DNA of 7,246 bases, taken from the NCBI GenBank assembly GCA_027489295.1, contig JAIYAA010000316.1, positions 1-7,246 of the forward strand, given 5' to 3'. The DNA is from Sphingomonadales bacterium (GTDB lineage Bacteria; Pseudomonadota; Alphaproteobacteria; Sphingomonadales; Sphingomonadaceae). Of this stretch, positions 1-6,160 are shown one piece after another. The position numbers were made by a program, and so were the translations under genes. How positions within the stretch are numbered: position 1 is the first letter of the stretch; every line of letters begins with the position of its first letter. The notes below the pieces were generated by a model. It had not been told where the DNA came from. It made no database searches and worked only from the letters and a program-made list of their open reading frames with translations.

Positions 1-236
1 ACGGCCTCGCTGGAACTGGCGGCGCTATAGGCGAGCGCGGCGCTGAGCGCGGCGGCATCGGCGGTGCGCTGGTTGCTGATCATCTGGCTGTAGCCGCGCG
101 CGAGATCGACCGAGATCGCCGACATGCCCAGCAGCGCGGCGAGCGCCAGCGCCCCGATCGCCGCCACCGCACCACGCACGTCCGCGCCGAAGGCGTGCGG
201 CACGCGGGCACGGGGCGGGAAGACCGGACGGGACAT
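1..236 (-). CDS. TadE/TadG-like pilus-assembly protein, N-terminal part (runs off the window)
   Basis: This is the first 78 codons of a protein on the minus strand, beginning at ATG 236-234 and still open at the window edge. A short basic, proline-rich head (about residues 1-18) is followed by one hydrophobic segment at about residues 22-44 (GAVAAIGALALAALLGMSAI). After it comes VDLARGYSQMISNQRTADAA at about 43-62. This layout (GA.A.I.AL...LLG...A..D..R.Y....QN/Q.AADAAALA.A) is characteristic of TadG and related TadE/G-like proteins, which are membrane-anchored pseudopilin-like components of Flp/Tad pilus machinery. Family members face the periplasm after a single N-terminal membrane helix. 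No clear Shine-Dalgarno is visible upstream, but the frame is closed by a stop further up with no other ATG between. Only the N-terminus is visible, so the downstream domain (for example von Willebrand A) cannot be checked. Fairly sure of the family, not of the exact gene. Confidence 0.7.
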   Translation of the reverse strand, partial: MSRPVFPPRARVPHAFGADVRGAVAAIGALALAALLGMSAISVDLARGYSQMISNQRTADAAALSAALAYSAASSSEA

Positions 237-532
237 GCCCGGTTTCGTAGCGGAAGGAGTTGGAGGGTTGGTTAATATGACATCGGTTTAGGCGCGATGC
301 CGGGGCTGGTGACGGTTCGCATGCGCCGTCGCGGGCGCGGACGGACCGCAGGCACGGAGGTGAGAAGCTCCATGGACGCTCGCGGCAGCTTCCGGCCAAC
401 TCAAGCCGTTCCCATAAGCGGGTAGGAACGACCGTTTGGGCTGAAACCGGCCGATGGCAGTCCTGATGGGTCGCGCAGCGGTGGTGCTCGGCATCGGCAA
501 TTCCACGCTAGCGCCTCCTGCCCAGTGCGGTC

Positions 533-556
533 GTTGACATATTCCTGTATGTCGAC
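533..556. repeat. Inverted repeat GTTGACATA/TATGTCGAC
   Basis: Nine-base arms at 533-541 and 548-556 are complementary except for one T/G position and are separated by TTCCTG. The left arm contains TTGACA, a sigma-70 -35-like hexamer, but no good -10 lies 16-18 bases downstream (ATTAGT at best). It could be an operator for a dimeric regulator or a chance palindrome. It lies about 220 bases upstream of the PEP-CTERM start, far for direct control of that gene. Confidence 0.3.
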
Positions 557-664
557 ATTAGTCTTTACATCGTTTGGACATCCAAATCCGGAAATTTCAA
601 ATACGGGTGCTAAGTTCTTGTGCCGCTAGCGGAAAAATCTAATTCAATATCTGACTAAAGACCC

Positions 665-735
665 GATTCGGGAATCTGTGAATTTTCCAAAAACTTCATA
701 CTATTATACGTGCGCGGACTTCGTTAAATATATCC
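665..735 (+). promoter_or_regulatory. Putative promoter region of the PEP-CTERM gene
   Basis: The segment is markedly AT-rich. It holds a short inverted repeat GATTC-GG-GAATC (665-676), a TATTAT -10-like hexamer at 702-707, and a second AT-rich stretch TTAAATATATCC just after 720. The TATTAT lies about 65 bases before the ATG. No matching -35 consensus can be named with confidence, so the exact promoter is uncertain. The location immediately upstream of a well-placed ribosome binding site is the main support. Confidence 0.3.
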
Positions 736-772
736 TGCAACGGCAACATAACCCGTTTTGGAGGGGATAAGC

Positions 773-1348
773 ATGATGAAGACCAAGATGCTTGCATTTG
801 CGGCAGCGACGGCGATGGCGATGGCCACGCCTGCTTCTGCGGCCACCTACATCGTAAACGTGTCGGGCAACGGCGTCAGCGCAACAGGTTCTATCGAGAC
901 CGACGGGACGCTGGGCCTTCTCGCGCGCGTCAACGTCCTCGACTGGCAGTTTAACCTCACGGACGCCGGCGGATCGTTCCTGATCAATGGCCCCTCCAAT
1001 TCACAACTTCTGTTTTTCAACGCCCCCGCGCTGACCGCAACTGCAACGGGCCTGTTCTTCGATTTCTCCGGCTCCGGGGCCGTTCTGTTCCAGAACCCGC
1101 AGGTTGGCTCGACCATCAACTTTCTCTGCTATACCGGCAGCGCTCTCTGCGGCGGCAGCTACAACCGCATCAGCATCACTGTTCAGAACTTCGGGGGTGG
1201 CATCTCTCAGGCTGGCGTACAGCAGATTGCCACCGCATCCGCGGTCCCAGAACCCACTGCTTGGGCGATGATGATTGCCGGCGTCGGCATGGCAGGTGGC
1301 GCGCTCCGCCGCCGTCGGGCGGCGAACACGACCGTCCGCTTCGCCTGA
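773..1348 (+). CDS. PEP-CTERM sorting-domain exported protein
   Basis: This 191-residue protein is predicted to be exported and processed by the exosortase system. The start is ATG 773 (a second ATG follows at 776). GGAGGGG at 760-766 sits six bases upstream, which rules out the in-frame TTG at 758 lying on that site. Residues 1-23 form a signal peptide with a cleavage-like ASA/A. The body (about 25-155) is Gly/Ser/Thr/Asn-rich and predicted beta-rich, with two cysteines (119 and 126). The C-terminus carries the sorting signal: PEP at 159-161, a hydrophobic stretch AWAMMIAGVGMAGGAL, then four arginines at 179-182. Such proteins are anchored or released at the outer surface and are often linked to exopolysaccharide or biofilm. 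No exosortase gene is in the window. A nine-residue tail follows the arginines, longer than in many members. The specific function of the body is not recognisable. Confidence 0.9.
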   Translation: MMKTKMLAFAAATAMAMATPASAATYIVNVSGNGVSATGSIETDGTLGLLARVNVLDWQFNLTDAGGSFLINGPSNSQLLFFNAPALTATATGLFFDFSGSGAVLFQNPQVGSTINFLCYTGSALCGGSYNRISITVQNFGGGISQAGVQQIATASAVPEPTAWAMMIAGVGMAGGALRRRRAANTTVRFA

Positions 1349-1373
1349 TCTCCCCCACCACAACAAGCGAGGG

Positions 1374-1403
1374 AGCCGCTGGCCCAAAGGCTGGCGGCTT
1401 TCT
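1374..1403 (+). terminator. Rho-independent terminator after the PEP-CTERM gene
   Basis: The stem AGCCGCTGGCC (1374-1384) pairs with GGCTGGCGGCT (1389-1399) over a four-base CAAA loop. All positions pair if two G-U wobbles are allowed. The stem is followed by TTCTGCT, a short and imperfect U tract. It begins 26 bases after the stop codon at 1346-1348, so the PEP-CTERM gene is probably monocistronic. Confidence 0.65.
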
Positions 1404-1649
1404 GCTGCGGCCTCGCAGCAACACAGCCGCCGCACCGTGCAACCTTGCATCTTATCGCATGCCGAATTGGCGCTTCCGCACCGCAGGCCCGGCAAAACGC
1501 CGCATTGACCTCAAAAGTTCGATGGAAGCGCATCGGCGAGGCTGGGAACAAGCGCGCACCCTATGACTGCAAGCGCCAATCACTAAGAACGGCCATTCTA
1601 CACATCGGTCTGAAGCGGTAGAATTTTCCCAAGACGGGTCGATCCCGCC
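1404..1649. other. Intergenic stretch with no supported gene
   Basis: Short frames cross this segment on both strands, including a Cys-containing minus-strand frame, but none has a ribosome binding site, recognisable motifs or a natural end. I see no RNA gene or repeat array here. Confidence 0.5.
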
Positions 1650-1793
1650 TTAGGCAGCAGTCGACCAGACCCGGTCGTTCAGATCAATCACCGCGAGCGT
1701 CTGCTTCTGACAGAAACTGCCGATGAAGCGTTCCGAAGCGAATTGGCAGAAAGGCGCCCTCACTTCGGCCGTTTCGTGTGAGGCACGCTGATC

Positions 1794-1867
1794 TTAAAAG
1801 CAGACGTTGACTTCGTTGCCCTCGAGCTTGACGCCGTCTCTGCAGGCGAGAGCGGCGCCATGGCATT
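1794..1867 (-). pseudogene. 3' part of a small frame split by the insertion sequence
   Basis: On the minus strand, reading from the element's left boundary, this segment encodes a tail ending ...CHGAALACRDGVKLEGNEVNVCF, with the TAA stop at 1796-1794. If the IS and one CATT copy are removed, the frame joins without shift to the segment beyond the right boundary (positions 3065 upward), giving ...EAEPFLKCHGAALACRD. Third-position GC is high, as in the host genes. I see no good start codon on the upstream side and do not recognise the family. It may be the end of a decayed gene or of a small protein that once followed the JmjC gene. Coding status is uncertain. Confidence 0.3.
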
Positions 1868-1926
1868 TGACCTGCTCCCCAGAAATCATGCCATTGGTAA
1901 GTTAGCTCGTCAGTTGGAGACGAGTG

Positions 1927-2190
1927 ATGCGGCGAAGCCGATTTACCGAGGATCAGATCATTGGGGTGCTGCGGGAGCATGAGGCTGGCGTGAAGACCGC
2001 CGACCTGTGCCGGAAGCATGGGATCAGCGATGCGACCTTTTACACCTGGAAGTCGAAATATGGTGGCCTGACGGTTTCGGACGCTGCGCGGTTGCGAGCG
2101 CTGGAGGACGAGAACCGCCGGCTGAAGAAGCTGCTGGCGGAGTCGATGCTCGATGTGTCGGCGTTGAAGGATCTGCTGGGAAAAAACTGA
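1927..2190 (+). CDS. IS3/IS407-type transposase OrfA (helix-turn-helix subunit)
   Basis: This 87-residue protein starts at ATG 1927, with GGAG at 1916-1919 seven bases upstream; the GTG at 1924 is also in frame but closer to that site. Residues 1-45 ([20 protein letters not shown] through [12 protein letters not shown]) are the HTH_Tnp_1 DNA-binding domain that recognises the element's ends. Residues 57-80 ([20 protein letters not shown] and onward) form a leucine-zipper coiled coil for oligomerisation. Made alone, it usually acts as a regulator. When ribosomes slip at 2181-2187 it becomes the N-terminus of the full OrfAB transposase. Confidence 0.92.
   Translation: MRRSRFTEDQIIGVLREHEAGVKTADLCRKHGISDATFYTWKSKYGGLTVSDAARLRALEDENRRLKKLLAESMLDVSALKDLLGKN
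2181..2187 (+). promoter_or_regulatory. Programmed -1 ribosomal frameshift site A-AAA-AAC
   Basis: The last codons of orfA read GGA AAA AAC TGA, so the heptamer A-AAA-AAC sits in the canonical X-XXY-YYZ phase directly before the stop. Slipping back one base puts ribosomes into the orfB frame (next codon CTG at 2187). This is the standard way IS3 elements make the OrfAB fusion, here predicted at 373 residues. I did not define a stimulatory downstream structure. Confidence 0.8.
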
Positions 2191-3047
2191 CGCGGTCTGT
2201 GGAACGCTACGCTGCGGTGGAGAAGCTGATGGCCGATCACGGTTTCTCCGAGCGTCGCGCCTGCAGGCTGGTCGGGGTCAATCGGTCGGCGTGGCAATAT
2301 GAGCCGCTTCGCGGGAAGGACGATGCTGTCCGCGAGCGGATGCGCGAGATCGCGAACGAGCGTCGTCGGTTCGGCTACCGTCGGCTGGCGATCCTGCTAC
2401 GACGTGAGGGCAAGGGCATGAACCTGAAGAAGGTGTACCGGCTGTATCGCGAGGAGCGGCTAACGGTGCGCAAGCGTGGCGGCCGCAAGCGGGCGCTCGG
2501 CACGCGGGCACCGATGGCGATTCCGCAAGAACCCAACCAGCGCTGGTCGCTCGACTTCGTGTCGGACGCGTTGGCCTGCGGCCGGCGGTTCCGTATGCTG
2601 AACGTCATCGACGATTACAGCCGGGAATGTCTGGCCTGTATCGTCGACACGTCGCTGTCGGGCCGGCGGGTCGTTCGTGAACTGAGCGCCATCGCCGAAC
2701 GTCGCGGACTGCCGTGCATGGTGGTCAGCGACAACGGTACCGAACTGACCAGTCACGCCGTCCTTGCCTGGTGCCAGGACACCGGAGTCGAGTGGCATTA
2801 CATCGCGCCGGGCAAGCCGCAGCAGAACGGCTTCGTCGAAAGCTTGAATGGTCGCTTGCGCGACGAGTGCCTGAACGAGCACCTGTTCCCATCGCTGGCC
2901 GCAGCAAGACGGATCATCGAGGCATGGCGGACGGACTACAACACCGTGCGTCCACACAGCAGCCTTGGCGGATTGGCACCCGCCGAGTTTACGAGCCGCC
3001 CCCGCCAAGGGCATAGGGACACCGAAGCTAAGTTATCGGCGGCCTGA
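2187..3047 (+). CDS. IS3/IS407-type transposase OrfB (DDE catalytic domain)
   Basis: This is the catalytic half of the transposase, expressed as a fusion to OrfA through the -1 frameshift. The boundary given is the slip point, since the frame has no obvious independent start there. Counting from the slip, residues 60-90 ([12 protein letters not shown]) are the HTH_21 linker region. The RNase H-like rve core carries the catalytic triad: D123 in [10 protein letters not shown]182 in VVSDNGTEL and E218 in [14 protein letters not shown]. Exactly 35 residues separate the second D and the E, giving the DD(35)E signature of IS3. The ending [17 protein letters not shown] is family-typical. Nothing suggests inactivation. 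Confidence 0.93.
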   Translation: MTRSVERYAAVEKLMADHGFSERRACRLVGVNRSAWQYEPLRGKDDAVRERMREIANERRRFGYRRLAILLRREGKGMNLKKVYRLYREERLTVRKRGGRKRALGTRAPMAIPQEPNQRWSLDFVSDALACGRRFRMLNVIDDYSRECLACIVDTSLSGRRVVRELSAIAERRGLPCMVVSDNGTELTSHAVLAWCQDTGVEWHYIAPGKPQQNGFVESLNGRLRDECLNEHLFPSLAAARRIIEAWRTDYNTVRPHSSLGGLAPAEFTSRPRQGHRDTEAKLSAA

Positions 3048-3064
3048 AAACGGGGAGCAGGTCA

Positions 3065-3137
3065 CATTTAAGGAATGGTTCGGCTTCAATTGCTTTTACG
3101 TGGCCCGGGGTCTTGCTGTTACCGCGCCGGAGTGAAT
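3065..3137 (-). other. Spacer after the JmjC gene; 5' part of the split frame
   Basis: These 73 bases lie between the IS duplication and the stop of the JmjC gene. On the minus strand they are open in the frame that joins the 1794-1867 segment (...TPGHVKAIEAEPFLKC after precise excision). There is no ATG or GTG start in this frame here. I see no intrinsic terminator for the cassette operon in this stretch, so transcription may run into the element. Confidence 0.4.
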
Positions 3138-4382
3138 TCAGGTTTCGACGGCTCCGCTTAGCCGGAGGAAATCGAGGAAGAAAGCGATCTCCTCGCTTTC
3201 GTCGAGGGCCTCATCACCGGGGAGTTCGACAACGGCGCTATCGTTCAAGGCGTCGATCAGTTCCTTGAGCCGAGCACTGTCGGGTAACCGGCCCGATCGA
3301 CCAGCAAGCGCGAAGATGCGCTTGTCGGGAGTAACGGCGGTATGGGCAATCTGAAACGGAAATTTCAGGCGCATCGACGATGCCCGTTCGGGCATCGGTT
3401 CGCCGGGCGGTATTTTGGTAAAGCCGAATGCGCTTTGCTGTTCGAGCACCGAGGCAATCACGCGATCCCGGAACTTGATTTCCTCGGTTTTGCTCCGCAC
3501 GGCATGGATGATCTCCCACGCGAAGGCCTTGAGTGTCTCTCCCGTTGCGTTTTTCGGCAGCGCCCGCCGGGAGGCATTCGGCTCGGCGGGGGCGAGATCG
3601 AGATCGTCCATCATCGCCAGCGCACGCGAAAATTGACCATCGGCGATCCAATAGCCGAAGTGCCAGGTCAAGCTGAAGTCGCCGGTTCCCTCGCCGATAT
3701 GCCAATAATGCGACGGCCAGTAGATCACGTCCCCAGGTTCGGCCTCGATGACCCGCGAGGCGTCCGTAAACTCGCCGTAGCTATGCGAATGCCTGAGCGC
3801 CGGGTTCGCCTCAGCGTAGTCGCTTGGCCAGAAGCGCATTCGCTTCGCCCCGATCAGCGGAAAATGGAAACCGCTAGCATCGTCGACATGGACGCCGAAC
3901 GCGGTCCTTTCGTAGGTGCCGAGAAACAGCTGGGTGTCCATTCGCGACGATGACACGCCTACCCGGTCGGTCAGACCTAGGAGGCAGGAGCAAATCGTTT
4001 CCCAGCAATCCCGCGAATAGCGGTGCCAGTCGGTAACGATCAGTCCGTAAGGGCAGTCCAGGATGGAAGAAACGCGCTTGTGATAGGACAGGAAGTCGCC
4101 GTCCGTCGCCAGCGGCATCAACTCCCTGTTCCCGGATGCGCGCGGATCCAAGGCGTCGCCGCCAGCGTATAGTCGCAGAATCTGGCTATGGTCCCGTTCC
4201 GCCGCATCGCACGCGCTCACCGTCGCGGCGAAGATCATATCCTGATCGAGTTGGGGCAGCGAAGCCGCCTCGGAGCGGGGTATGAGACAGGCTTTCCGCT
4301 CCCACACCTGATCGACGAATGGCGGCCAGAAAGCTTGGCGCGATGAACCTGCCCGCCGTGGCGCCAGTTGCTTCTCGGTCAT
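3138..4382 (-). CDS. JmjC-type (cupin) Fe(II)/2-oxoglutarate-dependent oxygenase
   Basis: This 414-residue protein is last in the four-gene cassette. Its ATG overlaps the stop of the preceding gene (ATGA, 4379-4382) and it has no strong ribosome binding site of its own, so it is probably translated by coupling. The central domain has the JmjC/cupin-8 order: FGVHVDDASGFHFPLIGAKR gives the H165-x-D167 metal pair and K180, a likely 2-oxoglutarate ligand. GDVIYWPSHYWHIGEG then supplies the distal histidine, most likely H228. Proteins of this class hydroxylate side chains of proteins or peptides (ROXA/YcfD-type) and have a C-terminal winged-helix extension. Here residues about 343-414 form a tail resembling those of the two preceding gene products. 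No signal peptide is present, so it is cytosolic. The inferred substrate is the Cys-repeat protein at the head of the operon; this is not shown by sequence. Confidence 0.8.
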   Translation of the reverse strand: MTEKQLAPRRAGSSRQAFWPPFVDQVWERKACLIPRSEAASLPQLDQDMIFAATVSACDAAERDHSQILRLYAGGDALDPRASGNRELMPLATDGDFLSYHKRVSSILDCPYGLIVTDWHRYSRDCWETICSCLLGLTDRVGVSSSRMDTQLFLGTYERTAFGVHVDDASGFHFPLIGAKRMRFWPSDYAEANPALRHSHSYGEFTDASRVIEAEPGDVIYWPSHYWHIGEGTGDFSLTWHFGYWIADGQFSRALAMMDDLDLAPAEPNASRRALPKNATGETLKAFAWEIIHAVRSKTEEIKFRDRVIASVLEQQSAFGFTKIPPGEPMPERASSMRLKFPFQIAHTAVTPDKRIFALAGRSGRLPDSARLKELIDALNDSAVVELPGDEALDESEEIAFFLDFLRLSGAVET

Positions 4383-5080
4383 GCAGCTGTTCGCAAAAGT
4401 TTACTTTGGACCAGGCTGGCGGCTATCGCCACTTTCTCCTCATCGGTCAGATCGCCGGGAATTTCTCTGACAAAGAACGTGCCGGTCTTGGCGATCATCT
4501 CCAGGCTTTCGCGCGCCAATTCCGACACGGAGAATAGGCAATAATCGTTCGACGGAATGACAAGGTTGGCCATCCCGTCTTCGACCTGCACAGAGAGCTG
4601 TCCCGCCAACTTGTTGAGCAGCCGCCGATTCGGCGTCACCGCTTTCTCGTCAAACCAGATGGCAGGTATGGGTTCGCCGTAGAAGATCTGGTAGCGGCGC
4701 GAAAAATCCTCGAACGTTGCCGGGCTGCTCGGAACGCAGCTATCGCCTTCGGCGATCTCGTCGCCATCCTCCGCTTCGGGGGCATTTGCCGGGCGATGTT
4801 GGATATAGGTTTCGAAATATTCTTGGCAAAAGTCGATGTACTCGCGCGTGAACAGAATGAACTGGTGCCATACCTCATCGATGCGAAGCGAGTGCATGTC
4901 CCACACGCGATCGCGATTGGCCCGGACGAAGACGATATAGCGCTTCACCTCTCGAAAGAGGTCGACAGCTTCCCCTTCGCTGTCGACCATATAGTCCTGG
5001 ACCAGCTTTTCGATCAGGAAAGGCGCTTCGTATTCGAGCGCCGCCCGCAAGTCGTTGCGGAGGAGGCTTTGCACCTTCAT
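4379..5080 (-). CDS. GRDP-like (DUF1399-type) domain protein of the cassette
   Basis: This 233-residue cytosolic protein overlaps its neighbours by four bases at both ends (ATGA at 5077-5080 and at 4379-4382). AGGA lies seven bases before its ATG, inside the end of the preceding gene. Residues 68-98 read DEVWHQFILFTREYIDFC followed by F89 and H95. This matches the D.(V/L)WH.H.L.T..Y..FC...F....H.P pattern of the glycine-rich-domain-protein-like family (PF07173), whose biochemical role is poorly known. The conserved W71, H72, Y81, C85 and H95 look like a functional core. An acidic, probably flexible loop follows (about 100-115), then FSRRYQIFYGEPIPAIWF. The last 65-70 residues (TFFVREIPGDLTDEEKVAIA) resemble the tails of the two oxygenase-like partners. 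Function unknown; an adaptor or metal-dependent accessory role is a guess. Confidence 0.65.
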   Translation of the reverse strand: MKVQSLLRNDLRAALEYEAPFLIEKLVQDYMVDSEGEAVDLFREVKRYIVFVRANRDRVWDMHSLRIDEVWHQFILFTREYIDFCQEYFETYIQHRPANAPEAEDGDEIAEGDSCVPSSPATFEDFSRRYQIFYGEPIPAIWFDEKAVTPNRRLLNKLAGQLSVQVEDGMANLVIPSNDYCLFSVSELARESLEMIAKTGTFFVREIPGDLTDEEKVAIAASLVQSKLLRTAA

Positions 5081-6114
5081 GCGAAAGTCCTTTCGAAGAG
5101 GCCGCGCCTTTCCAGTGTTGCGACGATCAATCGCCGCTCCTCACCGGTGAGACCGCCCGGTATCTCGCTGGCGTCGAACTCTCTTTCGTCGGCAATGAAC
5201 GCTGCCGCAGTTGCGGATCCGGGGCCGAACACAAGCTCGATCCGTTCCGTCGATGGCGTCCGCGACCACAGGGCGACGCCGTCCGCGACCTCTTCGACGA
5301 ATAGGCAGAGTTCCTCGTGAGGCCGACAAAGCCGTGGCACTCGCGACGGCGATTTCGCGGCTCCGCCCATGCAGCCTCGAAGCCACGCTTCGGTGTCGCT
5401 ATCGACCAGCGCAAGGCAGCTGTCGAGGATGGGGACTGCGCTCGTGGCGTTCATTTCGAGCAGGAATCGCGACAGGAACCGGCTTTGCTGCACCCTTTGC
5501 CGCGCACGCGATACGCAGGCCAGCACCGGGTCCATGGCAGGCTTCAAGATCGCATCGCTTTTCGGCAAACCCGTGATGGTCCGCGTCTCCCCAGCGACGG
5601 GCGCGCCGTCGTGCGGACTCGAGATGTGCATGGTCAGCGTCCAATCGTCGCTCGCATTTTTGGGCGCGTGGATCGACGGTTGGGCGAGAAACCCTACATC
5701 GCCGCGATGAGTTTTGAACCGCGCTTTTGGCGCCAGCCGTCCCTGTGCGAGCGAAGCCTCGCGGTCGAACGAAACGACGTCGAGCTCGTTGCGGCAGATG
5801 GCTGTCAATGTCCACGCGGTATGCTCGTGCGGCCCGGGCGTCGCAGTTGGACCCCAATAGCCGAGCGCGAACCGGGCACCGGTGCGGGGCAACTGGACGA
5901 AGGGGGTCAGTCCGGCGCCATTCCGGCCTGCCTTCAAGCGTTCGACCTCGGACGCGATCATCCCGATCAAGAAAGCGTCGTGCGCCATCGCATCGGCAAG
6001 CAGATCGCGCGCAGCGATAACGGTGTCCCGATCAGGCTGCGCGCGCTCTTCTTCGTCGGGGAAGTCGAGCGCTTCCAAGCCTAGGCAGAACGCCTGAAAG
6101 TCTCGTTTGAACAC
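5077..6114 (-). CDS. Cysteine-dioxygenase-like cupin protein of the cassette
   Basis: This 345-residue protein starts at GTG 6114-6112, with GGGAAG (complement of 6121-6126) six bases upstream. Residues about 80-170 look like a cysteine-dioxygenase-type cupin. TPGPHEHTAWTL gives H96-x-H98, GDVGFLAQPSIHAPKN gives H149, and LTMHISSP matches the SLHLYSP strand of that family. The H98-to-H149 spacing (51) is close to that in animal cysteine dioxygenase (H88-H140), so a three-histidine Fe(II) site is likely. The positions I align with the Cys-Tyr crosslink of the animal enzyme are L103 and S165, so that cofactor should be absent. The enzyme may therefore act on a peptide thiol or another substrate. 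A Cys-containing middle (about 200-270) is not recognised. The tail (about 289-345, EFDASEIPGGLTGEERRLIV) is shared with both downstream proteins. A general cupin of other activity is the main alternative. Confidence 0.65.
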   Translation of the reverse strand: MFKRDFQAFCLGLEALDFPDEEERAQPDRDTVIAARDLLADAMAHDAFLIGMIASEVERLKAGRNGAGLTPFVQLPRTGARFALGYWGPTATPGPHEHTAWTLTAICRNELDVVSFDREASLAQGRLAPKARFKTHRGDVGFLAQPSIHAPKNASDDWTLTMHISSPHDGAPVAGETRTITGLPKSDAILKPAMDPVLACVSRARQRVQQSRFLSRFLLEMNATSAVPILDSCLALVDSDTEAWLRGCMGGAAKSPSRVPRLCRPHEELCLFVEEVADGVALWSRTPSTERIELVFGPGSATAAAFIADEREFDASEIPGGLTGEERRLIVATLERRGLFERTFA

Positions 6115-6127
6115 GATCTGCTTCCCA

Positions 6128-6160
6128 GCGCTAGATGTCGCTCATCGACCCGCCTAGCGC
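6128..6160 (-). promoter_or_regulatory. RNA stem-loop across the stop codon of the Cys-repeat gene
   Basis: In the mRNA, GCGCUAG (6160-6154, containing the UAG stop) pairs with CUAGCGC (6134-6128). Inside lies a second short stem, GUCG/CGAC, around an AUGAG loop. There is no U tract, so it is not a classical terminator. It ends just before the ribosome binding site of the cupin gene. It could protect the upstream message or lower translation of the enzymes relative to the first gene, as seen after precursor genes in many peptide operons (inference). Confidence 0.35.

Larger units (their letters stand above)
237..757. other. Gene-free intergenic region with AT-rich right half
   Basis: This region separates the divergent TadG-like and PEP-CTERM genes. 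No reading frame here has convincing coding character; the minus-strand frames are GC-rich shadows. The left half matches the surrounding GC-rich DNA. From about 535 onward the composition drops sharply in GC, with several inverted repeats and A/T runs (see the repeat and promoter entries), as expected for a regulatory region serving the gene at 773. Confidence 0.6.
1868..3064 (+). mobile_element. Complete IS3-family (IS407-type) insertion sequence, 1197 bp
   Basis: The left terminal repeat TGACCTGCTCCCC (1868-1880) and the right repeat GGGGAGCAGGTCA (3052-3064) are perfect 13-base inverted copies. They are flanked by identical four-base CATT sequences (1864-1867 and 3065-3068), a target-site duplication of the length known for the IS407 subgroup. 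Inside are overlapping orfA and orfB joined by a -1 frameshift signal, as usual for IS3 elements. Both transposase parts appear intact, and the duplication is unmutated, so the insertion is probably recent and the element may still be active. Confidence 0.93.

Noticed and set aside
25..399. Minus-strand 124-codon frame
   Set aside because: It overlaps the TadG-like gene in another frame; the TadG frame has a clear membrane helix and family pattern, while this one is arginine-rich with no motif.
758..772. TTG start five codons before the PEP-CTERM ATG
   Set aside because: The TTG lies at the ribosome binding site itself; ATG 773 is six bases after GGAGGGG and begins a proper signal peptide.
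1207..1551. Minus-strand frame with several cysteines resembling a zinc ribbon (FCRACGAEA)
   Set aside because: It runs through the terminator and antisense to the PEP-CTERM gene, with no ribosome binding site and no consistent CxxC pairs.
2007..2186. Extended N-terminus of the orfB frame
   Set aside because: This part overlaps orfA, and its product in the orfB frame has no domain; the frameshift after orfA explains expression.
3342..3953. 203-codon plus-strand frame
   Set aside because: Antisense shadow of the JmjC gene, which has the full metal-binding pattern.
5084..5097. Palindrome CGAAAG-GA-CTTTCG before the GRDP-like gene start
   Set aside because: The two-base centre cannot form a stable RNA hairpin loop and it lies within coding sequence.
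5317..6084. 255-codon plus-strand frame
   Set aside because: It lies entirely antisense to the cupin gene in GC-rich DNA; arginine-rich with no recognisable motif.
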